From Carboxylicivirga sediminis (GTDB lineage Bacteria > Bacteroidota > Bacteroidia > Bacteroidales > Marinilabiliaceae): 64,000 nucleotides of DNA. Position 1 is the stretch's first letter. Every line of letters begins with the position of its first letter. Shown here one piece after another: positions 42,010 to 50,832 of this stretch. Under the pieces are notes generated by a model. It made no database searches, was not told the origin of the DNA, and saw nothing but the letters and a program-made list of their open reading frames with translations. The position numbers were made by a program, and so were the translations under genes. Location: assembly GCF_018156225.1 (NCBI RefSeq), contig NZ_JAGTAR010000024.1, positions 35,593 through 99,592 of the forward strand, in the 5' to 3' direction.

Positions 42010-43308
42010 TTACTCTTTTATCATTTTGTATCTTACGTCTGCTTTGTCCAGTTTCCACTCGTCATTTAGTTTTAAACGCCAGCCGCGGCCAACAATTAGA
42101 GTATCCGTTATTATCTCAGGATATGATATGGTGACTTTATCCCATGAAGGACTCACTAAAGCACCACAGCTATCCACCTCCAGGATGCCCCAGTTATCTG
42201 TAATGCGCAGATTTGGGTAAACTGTTCCCAGGGAATCCAGGGGCATAATGTTGGAAGGATTAAATCCGATGCTCATCTTTTCCAGACCTATCACCACCAC
42301 ACTATCACTTAAAAAGGTAGTTCTATAACTACGTTTTTGTAGTTCTTTTTTTATCTCCCGTTGTGTTTCTAGGTCAATGATTGAATCAATCCCATAATCA
42401 GTGCCAAGTTGCATGATGGCCTCCTTCGTTAATACCTGTTGTGGCACTTCAAAAAACGCAAACAGATATTCACTTAGATTGGTGTCTTTAGTTATTTGCC
42501 GATTCCAGCCTTCATCTGTTTGATGCATCAAATAGCCATATACAGGTGTTGTGAAATAGGCGAACGAGCGAACAAAGGTAGGTAAGGTATAAAACCAATC
42601 AATCTGTGATGTATAGTGTTCTTTTAGTTCCGAATCGCTTCTTTGACTCAGGATGGAGCCGGTATATTCTGCCAGGCCTTCCAGTATTTCTAATGAATTC
42701 TCTGCTTTTGGGGCTTCCGGAAAGAGTTGGTAACGGTACTGCCTGAACAGCAAAGCATTTTTAATGTGCGTAGCCGGATGGCTCGTGTTTAATGCTCTCT
42801 TAAGCGCTTCAATCTCAAGTTTTAAATAGATGCGTCCGTCTTTTGTATCCAAATGGACACTTGGCACTTCATAAATTGAATCAAAACCTACTATGGGCTG
42901 AATCCTGTGAAATGATTCGTGAATCAGCAGGCTCAAACGTTCTGCATTTGTTTCGGGTAACGGCAATGCCACCATGGTCCATTGCTTACCATTCCAATCA
43001 AAGGCTGTGTTGGCAATGTTAATATTCTCAGGCAGCTTACCAACATACAACGCGCCTTGTTTGCTTAATTCATTGGTGTCATCCTTTTCATTGGCAATAA
43101 TCACTCTCGACTCGCGGTTTACCAGCATTAAAGGCCCTTGTAGTGAGTGGTTCCAGGTTTGACCATTTTCAGTTTTAAGAACTTCATTTAGCTTACTAAA
43201 TGCTAAGGTGGCTTGTTTCCAATCGCTTTGAGAAACCACTGTGTTTTGTTTCTTGCTGCTACATCCACAGAGGATGATTAACGTTAGGATGATAATGGAT
43301 ATTTTCAT
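42010..43308 (-). CDS. lipoprotein with HExxH metallopeptidase motif
   Basis: About 432 residues from the ATG at 43308 (MKISIIILTLIILCGC, lipobox cysteine near residue 16); the longer frame from 43350 adds 14 unlikely residues. The zinc-binding type motif H-E-S-F-H occurs in 'LLIHESFHRIQP', and about 75 residues on 'LEILEGLAEYTG' provides a Glu in the place of a third gluzincin ligand. The rest has no recognised domain; the C-terminal 100 residues look beta-rich. Likely a periplasmic or surface metallopeptidase, substrate unknown. Confidence 0.68.
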   Translation of the reverse strand: MKISIIILTLIILCGCSSKKQNTVVSQSDWKQATLAFSKLNEVLKTENGQTWNHSLQGPLMLVNRESRVIIANEKDDTNELSKQGALYVGKLPENINIANTAFDWNGKQWTMVALPLPETNAERLSLLIHESFHRIQPIVGFDSIYEVPSVHLDTKDGRIYLKLEIEALKRALNTSHPATHIKNALLFRQYRYQLFPEAPKAENSLEILEGLAEYTGSILSQRSDSELKEHYTSQIDWFYTLPTFVRSFAYFTTPVYGYLMHQTDEGWNRQITKDTNLSEYLFAFFEVPQQVLTKEAIMQLGTDYGIDSIIDLETQREIKKELQKRSYRTTFLSDSVVVIGLEKMSIGFNPSNIMPLDSLGTVYPNLRITDNWGILEVDSCGALVSPSWDKVTISYPEIITDTLIVGRGWRLKLNDEWKLDKADVRYKMIKE

Positions 43309-43351
43309 AGTTTTGGGATTTATAAAGGGAGCCGTATTAGTCGAAGCCATT

Positions 43352-43368
43352 GTTAGTTACAAACTAAC
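43352..43368. repeat. short perfect inverted repeat at the edge of the low-GC insert
   Basis: GTTAGTT (43352-43358) and AACTAAC (43362-43368) pair over 7 bp with a 3-base loop. It lies just upstream of the metallopeptidase gene start and about 18 bp after the stop of the 43386 gene, at the boundary between GC-rich (43380-43430) and AT-rich sequence. Confidence 0.5.
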
Positions 43369-43385
43369 TGCTATCTCGAACGAAG

Positions 43386-44153
43386 TCACAAACGTCGCTC
43401 AGCGGGGGCCCTATTTCGGCGTGTTGCAACTGTTTTTTCTTTCGTTATTTTATTTGTGGTGTCTTTTGCTAATTTGTTTAATGAGTTCCAGTCAGGTGTT
43501 TTTTGAAATTCTTCAATGTCTAAAAAAACTCCTTTATACTTGTTCTCTATGTTGCTAATCTGCATGTCAAATTCTGATAGAAAGTCAATTTCTTTCGAAC
43601 TAAATGATTCTCTAATAACTTCAGAATCTGCCATTGAATAGTCACACCAGTAATCAAATAGTTCTCTTGTTATTTCGTCTCTGGGTATTGTCTTTTGCAA
43701 TTCTAATTGGTCTGTTTTTGAAGCCCATAACTTTAGCACGTTGATAACATTGGCTCTCGTTAATTCTATAAATTCAGAATAGGTAATACTATAATCTTCG
43801 CTTTGGGATTCAGTAGGTTTATTAATTTCATTCTTTAATGGTCTTTTCTTAATTTTTACTTGATAGAAATAAAAAGGCGAATAAATGACACTTAAAAACA
43901 GTAATGGTATCAATGACTTGGAATAACGGTCGTATTTTAATAGAAACCAGATGCAGTATCCCCAGTGAAAAAAAACCAGATAATTCAAAATTGTATAAGT
44001 AATATTAAATGGGTTTAATCCGTTTTTGTAAGTCACATAATCCATGAAATTGGGCATATTCATAAATAATATTGGTATCCCAAAGAACATAAAGACATCG
44101 AATATAATAGTAACCCAAAATGAAATGTATGCTATTTTATCAATCAGTTTCAT
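43386..44153 (-). CDS. hypothetical membrane protein of the low-GC region
   Basis: About 255 residues from the ATG at 44153; the frame can be extended to a TTG at 44168. Three or four membrane segments lie in the first 110 residues, followed by a basic stretch ('QVKIKKRPLK') and a cytoplasmic helical part (about 115-240). The final residues ('VATRRNRAPAERRL') are encoded by a GC-rich patch unlike the rest of the gene and may represent read-through into spacer DNA. No family recognised. Base composition is far more AT-rich than the flanking genes, which suggests acquisition by transfer. Confidence 0.5.
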   Translation of the reverse strand: MKLIDKIAYISFWVTIIFDVFMFFGIPILFMNMPNFMDYVTYKNGLNPFNITYTILNYLVFFHWGYCIWFLLKYDRYSKSLIPLLFLSVIYSPFYFYQVKIKKRPLKNEINKPTESQSEDYSITYSEFIELTRANVINVLKLWASKTDQLELQKTIPRDEITRELFDYWCDYSMADSEVIRESFSSKEIDFLSEFDMQISNIENKYKGVFLDIEEFQKTPDWNSLNKLAKDTTNKITKEKTVATRRNRAPAERRL

Positions 44154-44168
44154 AAGATTATACGTCAA

Positions 44169-44375
44169 TTTTTATATGTTTGAAACGGTGGCTAGATGAA
44201 GCGTAAGTGAATATTAACCAAATTACTTTTTAGAACTTCACGAAGCCAAAACGTTGTATTTGTTTTTAACTTTTATTTCTAAAGCCAAATCAAAGATTCG
44301 GCGGTATTCGATTACCCAACTTAACCACCAAATACTTACAAACGCCAATTGCTTTATACTAGCGTGTTATGGCTT
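44169..44375. other. cassette-like spacer
   Basis: This 207-bp spacer separates the two low-GC genes. It contains an inverted repeat GCCAAATC/GATTCGGC (44284-44302, one mismatch) and ends with GTGTTATG (44364-44371) three bases past the stop of the 44376 gene. The same octamer recurs at 45417-45424 on the far side of that gene. Spacers of this kind resemble recombination sites of gene cassettes, but I could not fold them into a standard attC. Confidence 0.35.
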
Positions 44376-45176
44376 TTATTTATATTTTCTCAAGATTTCT
44401 TCAGTTTGTAAAAGCAAGGATCCAAATTCTTTATTAAACTGGTAGAAAATCAGATAACTTATTGATTTAATTGCCCCACTTATTCTAAAAGTCAAACCCG
44501 CTATTCTTTCAGATTCTTTCTGACGCACTTCGTCATTGCTAAGTTTGTAACAGCTTTTAAAAGCAAAAACTCCACCGTGAACGAAAGAGGATAGGTCAGA
44601 ATACTCAATAATCATCTTTGATAATAATTGTTCGTTTTTTTCCTCACTTTCTAAAACTTCTGTCAGGTATGCAATAATATTCTTAATTGATATTTGTCTT
44701 GAAAATTCTTCGATTTCTTTTTTCGTATATTTCTTAAGGTGAGGGAACTTCTCGCACAATTCAGACCACATTTCATTAATTGTTTGATTATCTATTCCAT
44801 TAATTTTATTTACAGCATTAATAGATTTTGAAAAACTTAAATGTTCTGAAATTTCAAGTATTGTTAGGTAATACTCAGATTGTTTGTCTGATTTTTCTTT
44901 TAAATATTTAAAGCAGATGAATTTAAATCTTAGAAAGTGTTCAATTAAAGAGCGAAAAAGTATGTTTGCACTATAAATATCATCATTTTCAAGACAGTCC
45001 AGTATTGCGTTTTTTATAAAGTTAGAACTTGTCATGAACATTAATAATAACTCGCTAGTCTTAGGAATTTCACCTTTTGATAATTGGTTTAAAATTAGAA
45101 AATTAGTCTGTTCAAAAATCTCAAACAATTCATCGTCTAGCTCCCTTATATACTCAATCTTTGTTATTGTCTCCAT
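44376..45176 (-). CDS. hypothetical helical protein (DUF5677-like)
   Basis: A 266-residue soluble all-helical protein. 'NDDIYSANILFRSLIEHFLRFKFICF' and the later 'YSDLSSFVHGGVFAF' match the layout of DUF5677 and related HEPN-like proteins, in which a R-x4-E-x10 pair precedes a conserved S-x-x-x-H-G. Function in the family is unknown. Strongly AT-rich, like its downstream neighbour, and unlike the lipoprotein and hydrolase genes that flank the pair. Confidence 0.55.
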   Translation of the reverse strand: METITKIEYIRELDDELFEIFEQTNFLILNQLSKGEIPKTSELLLMFMTSSNFIKNAILDCLENDDIYSANILFRSLIEHFLRFKFICFKYLKEKSDKQSEYYLTILEISEHLSFSKSINAVNKINGIDNQTINEMWSELCEKFPHLKKYTKKEIEEFSRQISIKNIIAYLTEVLESEEKNEQLLSKMIIEYSDLSSFVHGGVFAFKSCYKLSNDEVRQKESERIAGLTFRISGAIKSISYLIFYQFNKEFGSLLLQTEEILRKYK

Positions 45177-45544
45177 GGTTAATTTTTCAAAACAATTGTT
45201 TCTTCTGAGCTACGTTAATTAGTTGCCCATAACTAGTTTATATCACCACATCATACCCGATACAAATTCTAAATCTTACGCTACCTGTACTAAGGTGCCG
45301 ATGTATTCTTATATTCTTGCTCGCTTTCCGCCTCATATCGCTCACATTTATCCCTGGTCAGGGAGGCGGCTATTCCGATTAGCACTACTAAAATAGAATT
45401 TTTAGTTTAATAAGCAGTGTTATGTGTAGTCTGTTTTGTGGATGAAAGAAAAGACGAGCCGCGCATGTATAATTCTTTATATTGCGTTTTACGATATGGT
45501 TGATACTAATGCCAATTATTGAACCATAGCTGCTCATTCCATTA
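45177..45544. other. intergenic region with short repeats, no gene seen
   Basis: In this 368-bp gap there is a GC-rich patch (45340-45375) with the palindrome TCCCTGGTCAGGGA, and GTGTTATG at 45417-45424, the same octamer as at 44364. The rest is AT-rich without a coding frame. It may mark the edge of inserted DNA. Confidence 0.4.
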
Positions 45545-46933
45545 TTATTCTATTTTCTTGCCAGTTATTTTTTGTCCAAGTTGATAGAGGATTAGGTTGT
45601 TCGTTTCACCTTTCTTTTGTTGAAAAGTGATTTGCGCTTTAACAGTAGTCAAGAAAAAAGAGGAATCATTTTCTGCATACATCTCAAATCGCTGTTGTCC
45701 GGTAACCTGTCCATATAATTGTGTTCCCTCTTTAGTGATAGTTAATCTGAGGTTGGGTTGTAGCTCATAAACTCCAAGGTATTGTTTAAGTAGCGACTCA
45801 GGCAATATGATGGCATCGCTTTTAAATTTTCTGGCAGTTAATCCACCATCAGGATCCATTATATATAAGCCAATTTCGGTAATGTCATCAGCATAGGTTG
45901 AAGAATTGGTTAGCAGAACAATGCCCTTGCCGGTTTCCTTATTAAATCCAACAAAAGAGCAATATCCTCCGGTTCTGCCGTTATGCCAGATTATATCCTG
46001 ATTCTCATCTTTTTTGACGTGCCACGCCATTGCCACAGACATATTACCTGCTTTATTGTGTCTGATTTGGTGAGATAAGCTCATCGCTTCAGTAAGTGGT
46101 GTATTCGTATATCCTAAATTGGCAGAAATAAACTTGGCCATGTCAGCAGCTGAGCTCCTGATAGCACCAGCACCAGCAAGTGTTGGTAAATCCCAATTTT
46201 CAACCACCTCTCCATTACTATGCCCAGGTGCCAGGTTTTCTTTCATACGCGAGGTGAAAACAATCCTGGTATCCGCCATTTGTAGTGGGGTAGCGATGGT
46301 TTGTACCATTAAATCCTCGTATGTTGTATTCTGGTTCAATGCTAATAGATGCCCCAGCAATCCTTGACCAATATTTGAATATTCATAAGTAGAGCCGACT
46401 GGGTGTTTTGGGTGATAATTCGAGATAAACTCATACATCTGCTCAACAGAATAGTCTGCAAAAGGATTGTTTGGATTGGTGGGGTTGAAGTTAGAAGGCA
46501 TCCTTGGAAGGCCGGATGTATGATCTGTAAGATTTCCAACTGTAATTTCAATATCGTCTACAACCGGAATTTTTTGTCTGTTGGGTAGTAAGGCACTGAT
46601 TTCCTGGTCTAGTTGTATATCACCATCCAATACTTGCTGAGCCAGAAGTATTCCGGTGAACGCTTTTGTGATGGATCCAATCTCGTAAATGGTATGCTCA
46701 TTTACTTCTGTGCCATCAGAAGTGGTTTTGCCAAAGTTCATATAATGAATCCCTGATGAATCAATTAGAGCCATTGCAATCCCTGGAGTCAGTCCTTGCG
46801 TTATGCCTTTTTTAATTATTTCAACTACTTCAGTAGGTAGGCTTATTTTGTCCTCACTTTTTGAAATTTTCGTGCACTGAACACAGGCGAATGCTGCAAG
46901 CAGGAATAGGATGTAAAGGGAATGTTTATTCAT
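45545..46933 (-). CDS. serine hydrolase of the class C beta-lactamase / PBP4* family
   Basis: A 462-residue exported protein with signal peptide (about 1-20, possibly lipidated at a cysteine near 'CVQC'). The penicillin-binding motifs are S87-x-x-K90 in 'EIGSITKAFTG', Y-x-N as Y-S-N in 'YEYSNIGQGLLG' and the H-x-G triad in 'IWHNGRTGGYCSF'. A C-terminal lipocalin-like beta-domain follows (about 360-460). Members are D-amino-acid peptidases, esterases or beta-lactamases; this one cannot be narrowed down. A hairpin at 47115-47144 separates it from the lysine operon upstream. Confidence 0.88.
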   Translation of the reverse strand: MNKHSLYILFLLAAFACVQCTKISKSEDKISLPTEVVEIIKKGITQGLTPGIAMALIDSSGIHYMNFGKTTSDGTEVNEHTIYEIGSITKAFTGILLAQQVLDGDIQLDQEISALLPNRQKIPVVDDIEITVGNLTDHTSGLPRMPSNFNPTNPNNPFADYSVEQMYEFISNYHPKHPVGSTYEYSNIGQGLLGHLLALNQNTTYEDLMVQTIATPLQMADTRIVFTSRMKENLAPGHSNGEVVENWDLPTLAGAGAIRSSAADMAKFISANLGYTNTPLTEAMSLSHQIRHNKAGNMSVAMAWHVKKDENQDIIWHNGRTGGYCSFVGFNKETGKGIVLLTNSSTYADDITEIGLYIMDPDGGLTARKFKSDAIILPESLLKQYLGVYELQPNLRLTITKEGTQLYGQVTGQQRFEMYAENDSSFFLTTVKAQITFQQKKGETNNLILYQLGQKITGKKIE

Positions 46934-47114
46934 ATCAGGAGACTTTTGATATTTGAGTTTTAGATTTGTTGGACTTTTCTTCCAGACTTTTTTACAGGGA
47001 TAACTTATTTCCGCGCTTAATATACCGAATAAAGATTAAAAAATTTTAATTGCCTGTTTAATATGTTATATCAAAGATTCAACAGTGTATGAGTGATTAT
47101 AACTTTTTGCGAAA

Positions 47115-47144
47115 AAAGAGCCGACCCAGGCAGGCCGACTCTTT
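47115..47144 (-). terminator. terminator of the lysine operon
   Basis: AAAGAGCCGAC (47115-47125) pairs with GCCGACTCTTT (47133-47143); on the minus strand the apparent mismatches become G-U pairs. CTCTTTTTTCG follows. It lies about 55 bp beyond the thiolase stop. Confidence 0.7.
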
Positions 47145-47197
47145 CTCAATAGACTAAAGGTTTAAATTAATAAATAGGACGTATATATATACTTGGT

Positions 47198-48379
47198 TTA
47201 GATGCGTTCCACACACATGGCAATGCCCATGCCACCACCAATACATAGCGTTGCAAGACCTTTGCTCACTTCACGTTTCTTCATTTCGTGTACCAGTGTT
47301 GTTAAAATACGGGTACCGCTTGCTCCAATGGGGTGTCCAATGGCGATAGCACCACCGTTAACGTTGGTGATCTCAGGATTCAATTCCAGCTCCTTCATAA
47401 CGGCCAGGGACTGGGCAGCAAAGGCCTCATTGGCTTCAATCAGCTCCAGTTCGTCTTTGCTCCACTGTGCTTTGTCTAATGCTTTGCGCACAGCTTCAAC
47501 CGGTCCGATACCCATTATTGAAGGCTCGGTACCATGCCAGGCGTACGATACGATTTTAGCCATTGGCTTCAATCCGTATTTCTCAACTGCTTCTTTGCTG
47601 GCCACTATAACGGCAGCTGCTCCATCGTTAATGCCCGAAGCGTTGGCAGCTGTTACAGTGCCTTCTTTTGTAAAGGCCGGGCGCAATTTAGCCAATGAGT
47701 CAGCTGTTACGCCAAAGCGCACAAACTCATCCTTATCAAAGATGATTGGGTCCTTTTTGCGCTGAGGAATCTCCATAGGCACTATCTCGTCGGCAAAGCG
47801 ATTGGTATTGATAGCCTGTTCAGCCTTATTCTGTGAATGTGCAGCAAAGGCATCCTGCTCTTCACGAGTCAGATTGTATTTATTGGCCAGATTTTCGGCG
47901 GTAATACCCATGTGGTAGTTGTTAAACACATCGGTTAAGCCGTCAGCAATCATTGAGTCTACCAAAGTGCCATCACCCATGCGGTAACCGGTACGTGCTT
48001 TAGGCAGCAGGTAAGGAGCTTGTGACATATTTTCGGCACCACCGGCAATAATTAGCTCAGCATCACCTGCTTTGATTGCCTGAGCCGCTAAAGCAACGGT
48101 ACGAAGACCCGAGCCACATACCATGTTAATGGTCAAAGCTGTTTTTTCTTTAGGGATACCAGCCTGCATAGTAATCTGGCGTGCTACGTTCTGTCCGTGT
48201 CCGGCCTGCAGCACGCTACCCATAATTACTTCATCCACTTGGCTGCCTTCCAGTTTGTTACGTTCCAAAAGTGATTTAACAACAGTGGCACCCATCTGAG
48301 CTGGTGATACATTAGCCAGTGTTCCGCCAAAATTTCCTACAGCTGTGCGGGCAGCGTCAATGATATAGATTTCTTTCAT
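47198..48379 (-). CDS. acetyl-CoA acetyltransferase (thiolase)
   Basis: A 393-residue thiolase. The nucleophilic cysteine is in 'INMVCGSGLRTV' (near residue 89), the His of 'NGGAIAIGHPIGASG' (near 349) and the second cysteine in 'LCIGGGMG' (near 379) complete the active site. As last gene of the lysine operon it can cleave acetoacetyl-CoA formed by the CoA-transferase and by the transaminase into two acetyl-CoA. It is separated from kamE by 153 bp, which contain a GC-rich hairpin (CTTCCCC/GGGGAAG near 48460) that might modulate its expression. Confidence 0.92.
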   Translation of the reverse strand: MKEIYIIDAARTAVGNFGGTLANVSPAQMGATVVKSLLERNKLEGSQVDEVIMGSVLQAGHGQNVARQITMQAGIPKEKTALTINMVCGSGLRTVALAAQAIKAGDAELIIAGGAENMSQAPYLLPKARTGYRMGDGTLVDSMIADGLTDVFNNYHMGITAENLANKYNLTREEQDAFAAHSQNKAEQAINTNRFADEIVPMEIPQRKKDPIIFDKDEFVRFGVTADSLAKLRPAFTKEGTVTAANASGINDGAAAVIVASKEAVEKYGLKPMAKIVSYAWHGTEPSIMGIGPVEAVRKALDKAQWSKDELELIEANEAFAAQSLAVMKELELNPEITNVNGGAIAIGHPIGASGTRILTTLVHEMKKREVSKGLATLCIGGGMGIAMCVERI

Positions 48380-48532
48380 GATTAATATTTTAGTTCGAAG
48401 TCCGACTTTCAGAGTCCGAAGGTTTTTACTTTATTGTTCCCTCTTCGCCTTTCAGGCACTTCCCCAAGGGGAAGATGTTGTAAGAGCTTGAGGATTTCTT
48501 CTTTAGGCTTTTAGTCATCATGTAAATAGCTA

Positions 48533-49264
48533 TCAGCTATTTCGTTCCACCATCTTTTCCACAATAAAAGAAGCTACGTTCTCAGGATATGTACCTCGGC
48601 CAAAGCCCACATCGTAGCCCAGCTCAAGCGCCAGTTTGTTACTGATGCGCGGACCGCCGGCACATACAATCAGCTTAGAGCGCAAGCCTTCTGCCTCTAG
48701 TAGTTCAATCAGGTCGGTCATATTCTGGATGTGTACTTCCTTTTGGGTCACTACCTGCGATACCAGGATGGCATCGGCATTGAGCTCCATGGCTTTGCGA
48801 ATCAGCTCTTCGTTGGGTACCTGTGCGCCCAGGTTATAAGCTTCCATCATTGGATAACGCTCCAGGCCGTAGTGCTGGTCAAAGCCTTTCATATTCATAA
48901 TGGCATCGATACCCACCGTGTGAGCATCAGTACCGGTGCAGGCGCCCACTACCACTACTTTTCGTTTGATGTTTTCTTTGATGAAGTTATTGACCTCGTA
49001 AAAGTCCATCGACTTTTCAACTGCCTCCACCTCAATCTTGTCGTAATCGAGTTGCAGCTGTGATTTACCATACACCACAAAAAAGGAGAAGTCTTCTGAC
49101 AGCGGGTTGGAGTGAACCACTTCCACCTCTTCAAAGCCCAGTTTGTGTGCATATTGTTTGGCCGCTTCATCAGCTTTGGCTGAGTGAGGCACAGGCAGGG
49201 TAAACGACAACTGCACAGCGCCGTCGTTCATTGTATCTCCATAGGGACGTATCATGTTATCCAT
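48533..49264 (-). CDS. kamE: lysine 5,6-aminomutase beta subunit
   Basis: A 243-residue subunit binding adenosylcobalamin and PLP. The B12 motif D-x-H-x-x-G is D113-A-H115-T-V-G118, and the lysine that forms the Schiff base with PLP corresponds to K126 in 'IMNMKG', 11 residues after the His as in the Acetoanaerobium sticklandii enzyme. Together with KamD it moves the epsilon amino group of beta-lysine to C5, giving 3,5-diaminohexanoate. It starts 4 bp after the kamD stop, so the two are made in equal amount. Confidence 0.95.
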   Translation of the reverse strand: MDNMIRPYGDTMNDGAVQLSFTLPVPHSAKADEAAKQYAHKLGFEEVEVVHSNPLSEDFSFFVVYGKSQLQLDYDKIEVEAVEKSMDFYEVNNFIKENIKRKVVVVGACTGTDAHTVGIDAIMNMKGFDQHYGLERYPMMEAYNLGAQVPNEELIRKAMELNADAILVSQVVTQKEVHIQNMTDLIELLEAEGLRSKLIVCAGGPRISNKLALELGYDVGFGRGTYPENVASFIVEKMVERNS

Positions 49265-49268
49265 TTCT

Positions 49269-50831
49269 TTACTTTTTTAATCCAAGTTCAACTTCCAAAT
49301 AATCGTAAACCGGGTTAAAGTAGTTGTCTGCTTTTTCCTTCACCCCGTCAAAGCCTTTACCGCCATGCTTAGGGCGACTTACTTCGGCAAACAGTTTCTG
49401 TTCAATTGAATCAAACAGGCCTTTTTCGTTAATCTGCTCCAGGAACTCAATGGTTTCATCCAGCACGTTTTGCGCGCGCGTTTGCATAATACCATCTTTC
49501 TTGAACTCAATGTCGTTGGCAAAATCCTTGGTGTTGTTCAGGATGTAACGGGCGTTTTCAACAGCCAGGAAGCGGTCTTGCATAAATGGCGTGTGAATAG
49601 CCTCGGTGAGCATCCCCAACAGCAGAATGCCCTGGTTGGTTGACTTGGCAATGAAGTTGAACATGGCGTTCATGATGTAGCCTTTAAACACATCGCCGGT
49701 CATGTACTTGGTTGGCGGCATGTATTTCAATGGTGCTTCGGGGAATATTTCACGAGCCATCTGCGCCTGCGCCATCTCATAAAGGAAACCGTTTTCAATT
49801 TGTGGATTCATCTCAAAGGCATGGCCCAATCCCATTAGCTTGGCAGGCAGGCCAGAGTCATAGGCAAACTGCTCATTGATAAACTGAGAAGCTGTTACGG
49901 TGTAGGCCTTTTCGTAGGCATCTGAAGTGGTCAGGTAGTTATCTTCACCCGAGTTAATCACAATCTCGGCAAAGGCATTAATCATGCGCGAAAACTTCTG
50001 GTCCACAAAGGTGCGGTACATGTTAATGTCGCGGAACAGTACGCCGTACATGGAGTCGTTCAGCATCATGTCCAGCCGCTCAATGGCACCCATAGCTGCA
50101 ATCTCTGGCATACACAAGCCCGAGCAGTAGTTTACCAGGCGGATGTACTTACCAATCTCATTGCCTACTTCATCCAGTGCCTTACGCATGATTTTGAAGT
50201 TCTCCTGCGTGGCATAGGTGCCGCCAAATCCTTCGGTGGTGGCGCCGTAAGGTACAAAGTCCAGCAGGCTTTGGCCGGTGGTGCGTATCACCGCGATGAT
50301 ATCTGCTCCCTGGCGAGCAGCCGCCTGTGCCTGCTTCACATCTTCAAAAATGTTACCGGTGGCAACAATCAGGTAGAGGAGAGGCGCGTTTTCTTTCTCT
50401 TTGTATTCGGTAACTTTAGAAGTCCGGTAAGCCACATTGCCTTTCACCCGGTGTGCGAAAGCAGCCACCAGCTCTTCAGCCTTTTGGCGAATCAGTTCCA
50501 TGTCTGTCAGCTCCAGTTGCGAGATGTCCAAGCCATTAGCAATGGCCCCATTCAACTGTTCTACAGTCATATTTTTTCGCAAAAGTGCATTCACATAGTA
50601 AGTGGAAGCACCGTATTGAATGTTATCACCCAGCGCGCTCACAATGGCATTAGGTACTGGCACATCGTCGGCTGTTACGCCGTCGGCGCCCAGCATGCGC
50701 AGTGTGGCACGTTCAATGGCTACCGTGGTATGCTTTTCGATATAGTCGTTAACAGGACGGGTGATTTGCTTCGACAGCTCCCGTGCTCTGCTAATTTTAT
50801 CTTTATCCAGATTTAGTTTCGATTGCGTCAT
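49269..50831 (-). CDS. kamD: lysine 5,6-aminomutase alpha subunit
   Basis: A 520-residue TIM-barrel subunit that holds the PLP-bound substrate for the radical migration. It is recognised by the opening 'LDKDKISRARELSKQITRPVNDYIEKHTTVAIERATLRMLG' and 'YINEQFAYDSGLPAKLMGLGHAFEMNP'-like segments and by its length. It sits immediately between kamC (2 bp gap) and kamE (4 bp gap). The radical mechanism makes the enzyme prone to suicide inactivation, which explains the reactivase genes upstream. Confidence 0.94.
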   Translation of the reverse strand: MTQSKLNLDKDKISRARELSKQITRPVNDYIEKHTTVAIERATLRMLGADGVTADDVPVPNAIVSALGDNIQYGASTYYVNALLRKNMTVEQLNGAIANGLDISQLELTDMELIRQKAEELVAAFAHRVKGNVAYRTSKVTEYKEKENAPLLYLIVATGNIFEDVKQAQAAARQGADIIAVIRTTGQSLLDFVPYGATTEGFGGTYATQENFKIMRKALDEVGNEIGKYIRLVNYCSGLCMPEIAAMGAIERLDMMLNDSMYGVLFRDINMYRTFVDQKFSRMINAFAEIVINSGEDNYLTTSDAYEKAYTVTASQFINEQFAYDSGLPAKLMGLGHAFEMNPQIENGFLYEMAQAQMAREIFPEAPLKYMPPTKYMTGDVFKGYIMNAMFNFIAKSTNQGILLLGMLTEAIHTPFMQDRFLAVENARYILNNTKDFANDIEFKKDGIMQTRAQNVLDETIEFLEQINEKGLFDSIEQKLFAEVSRPKHGGKGFDGVKEKADNYFNPVYDYLEVELGLKK

Positions 50832-50832
50832 T

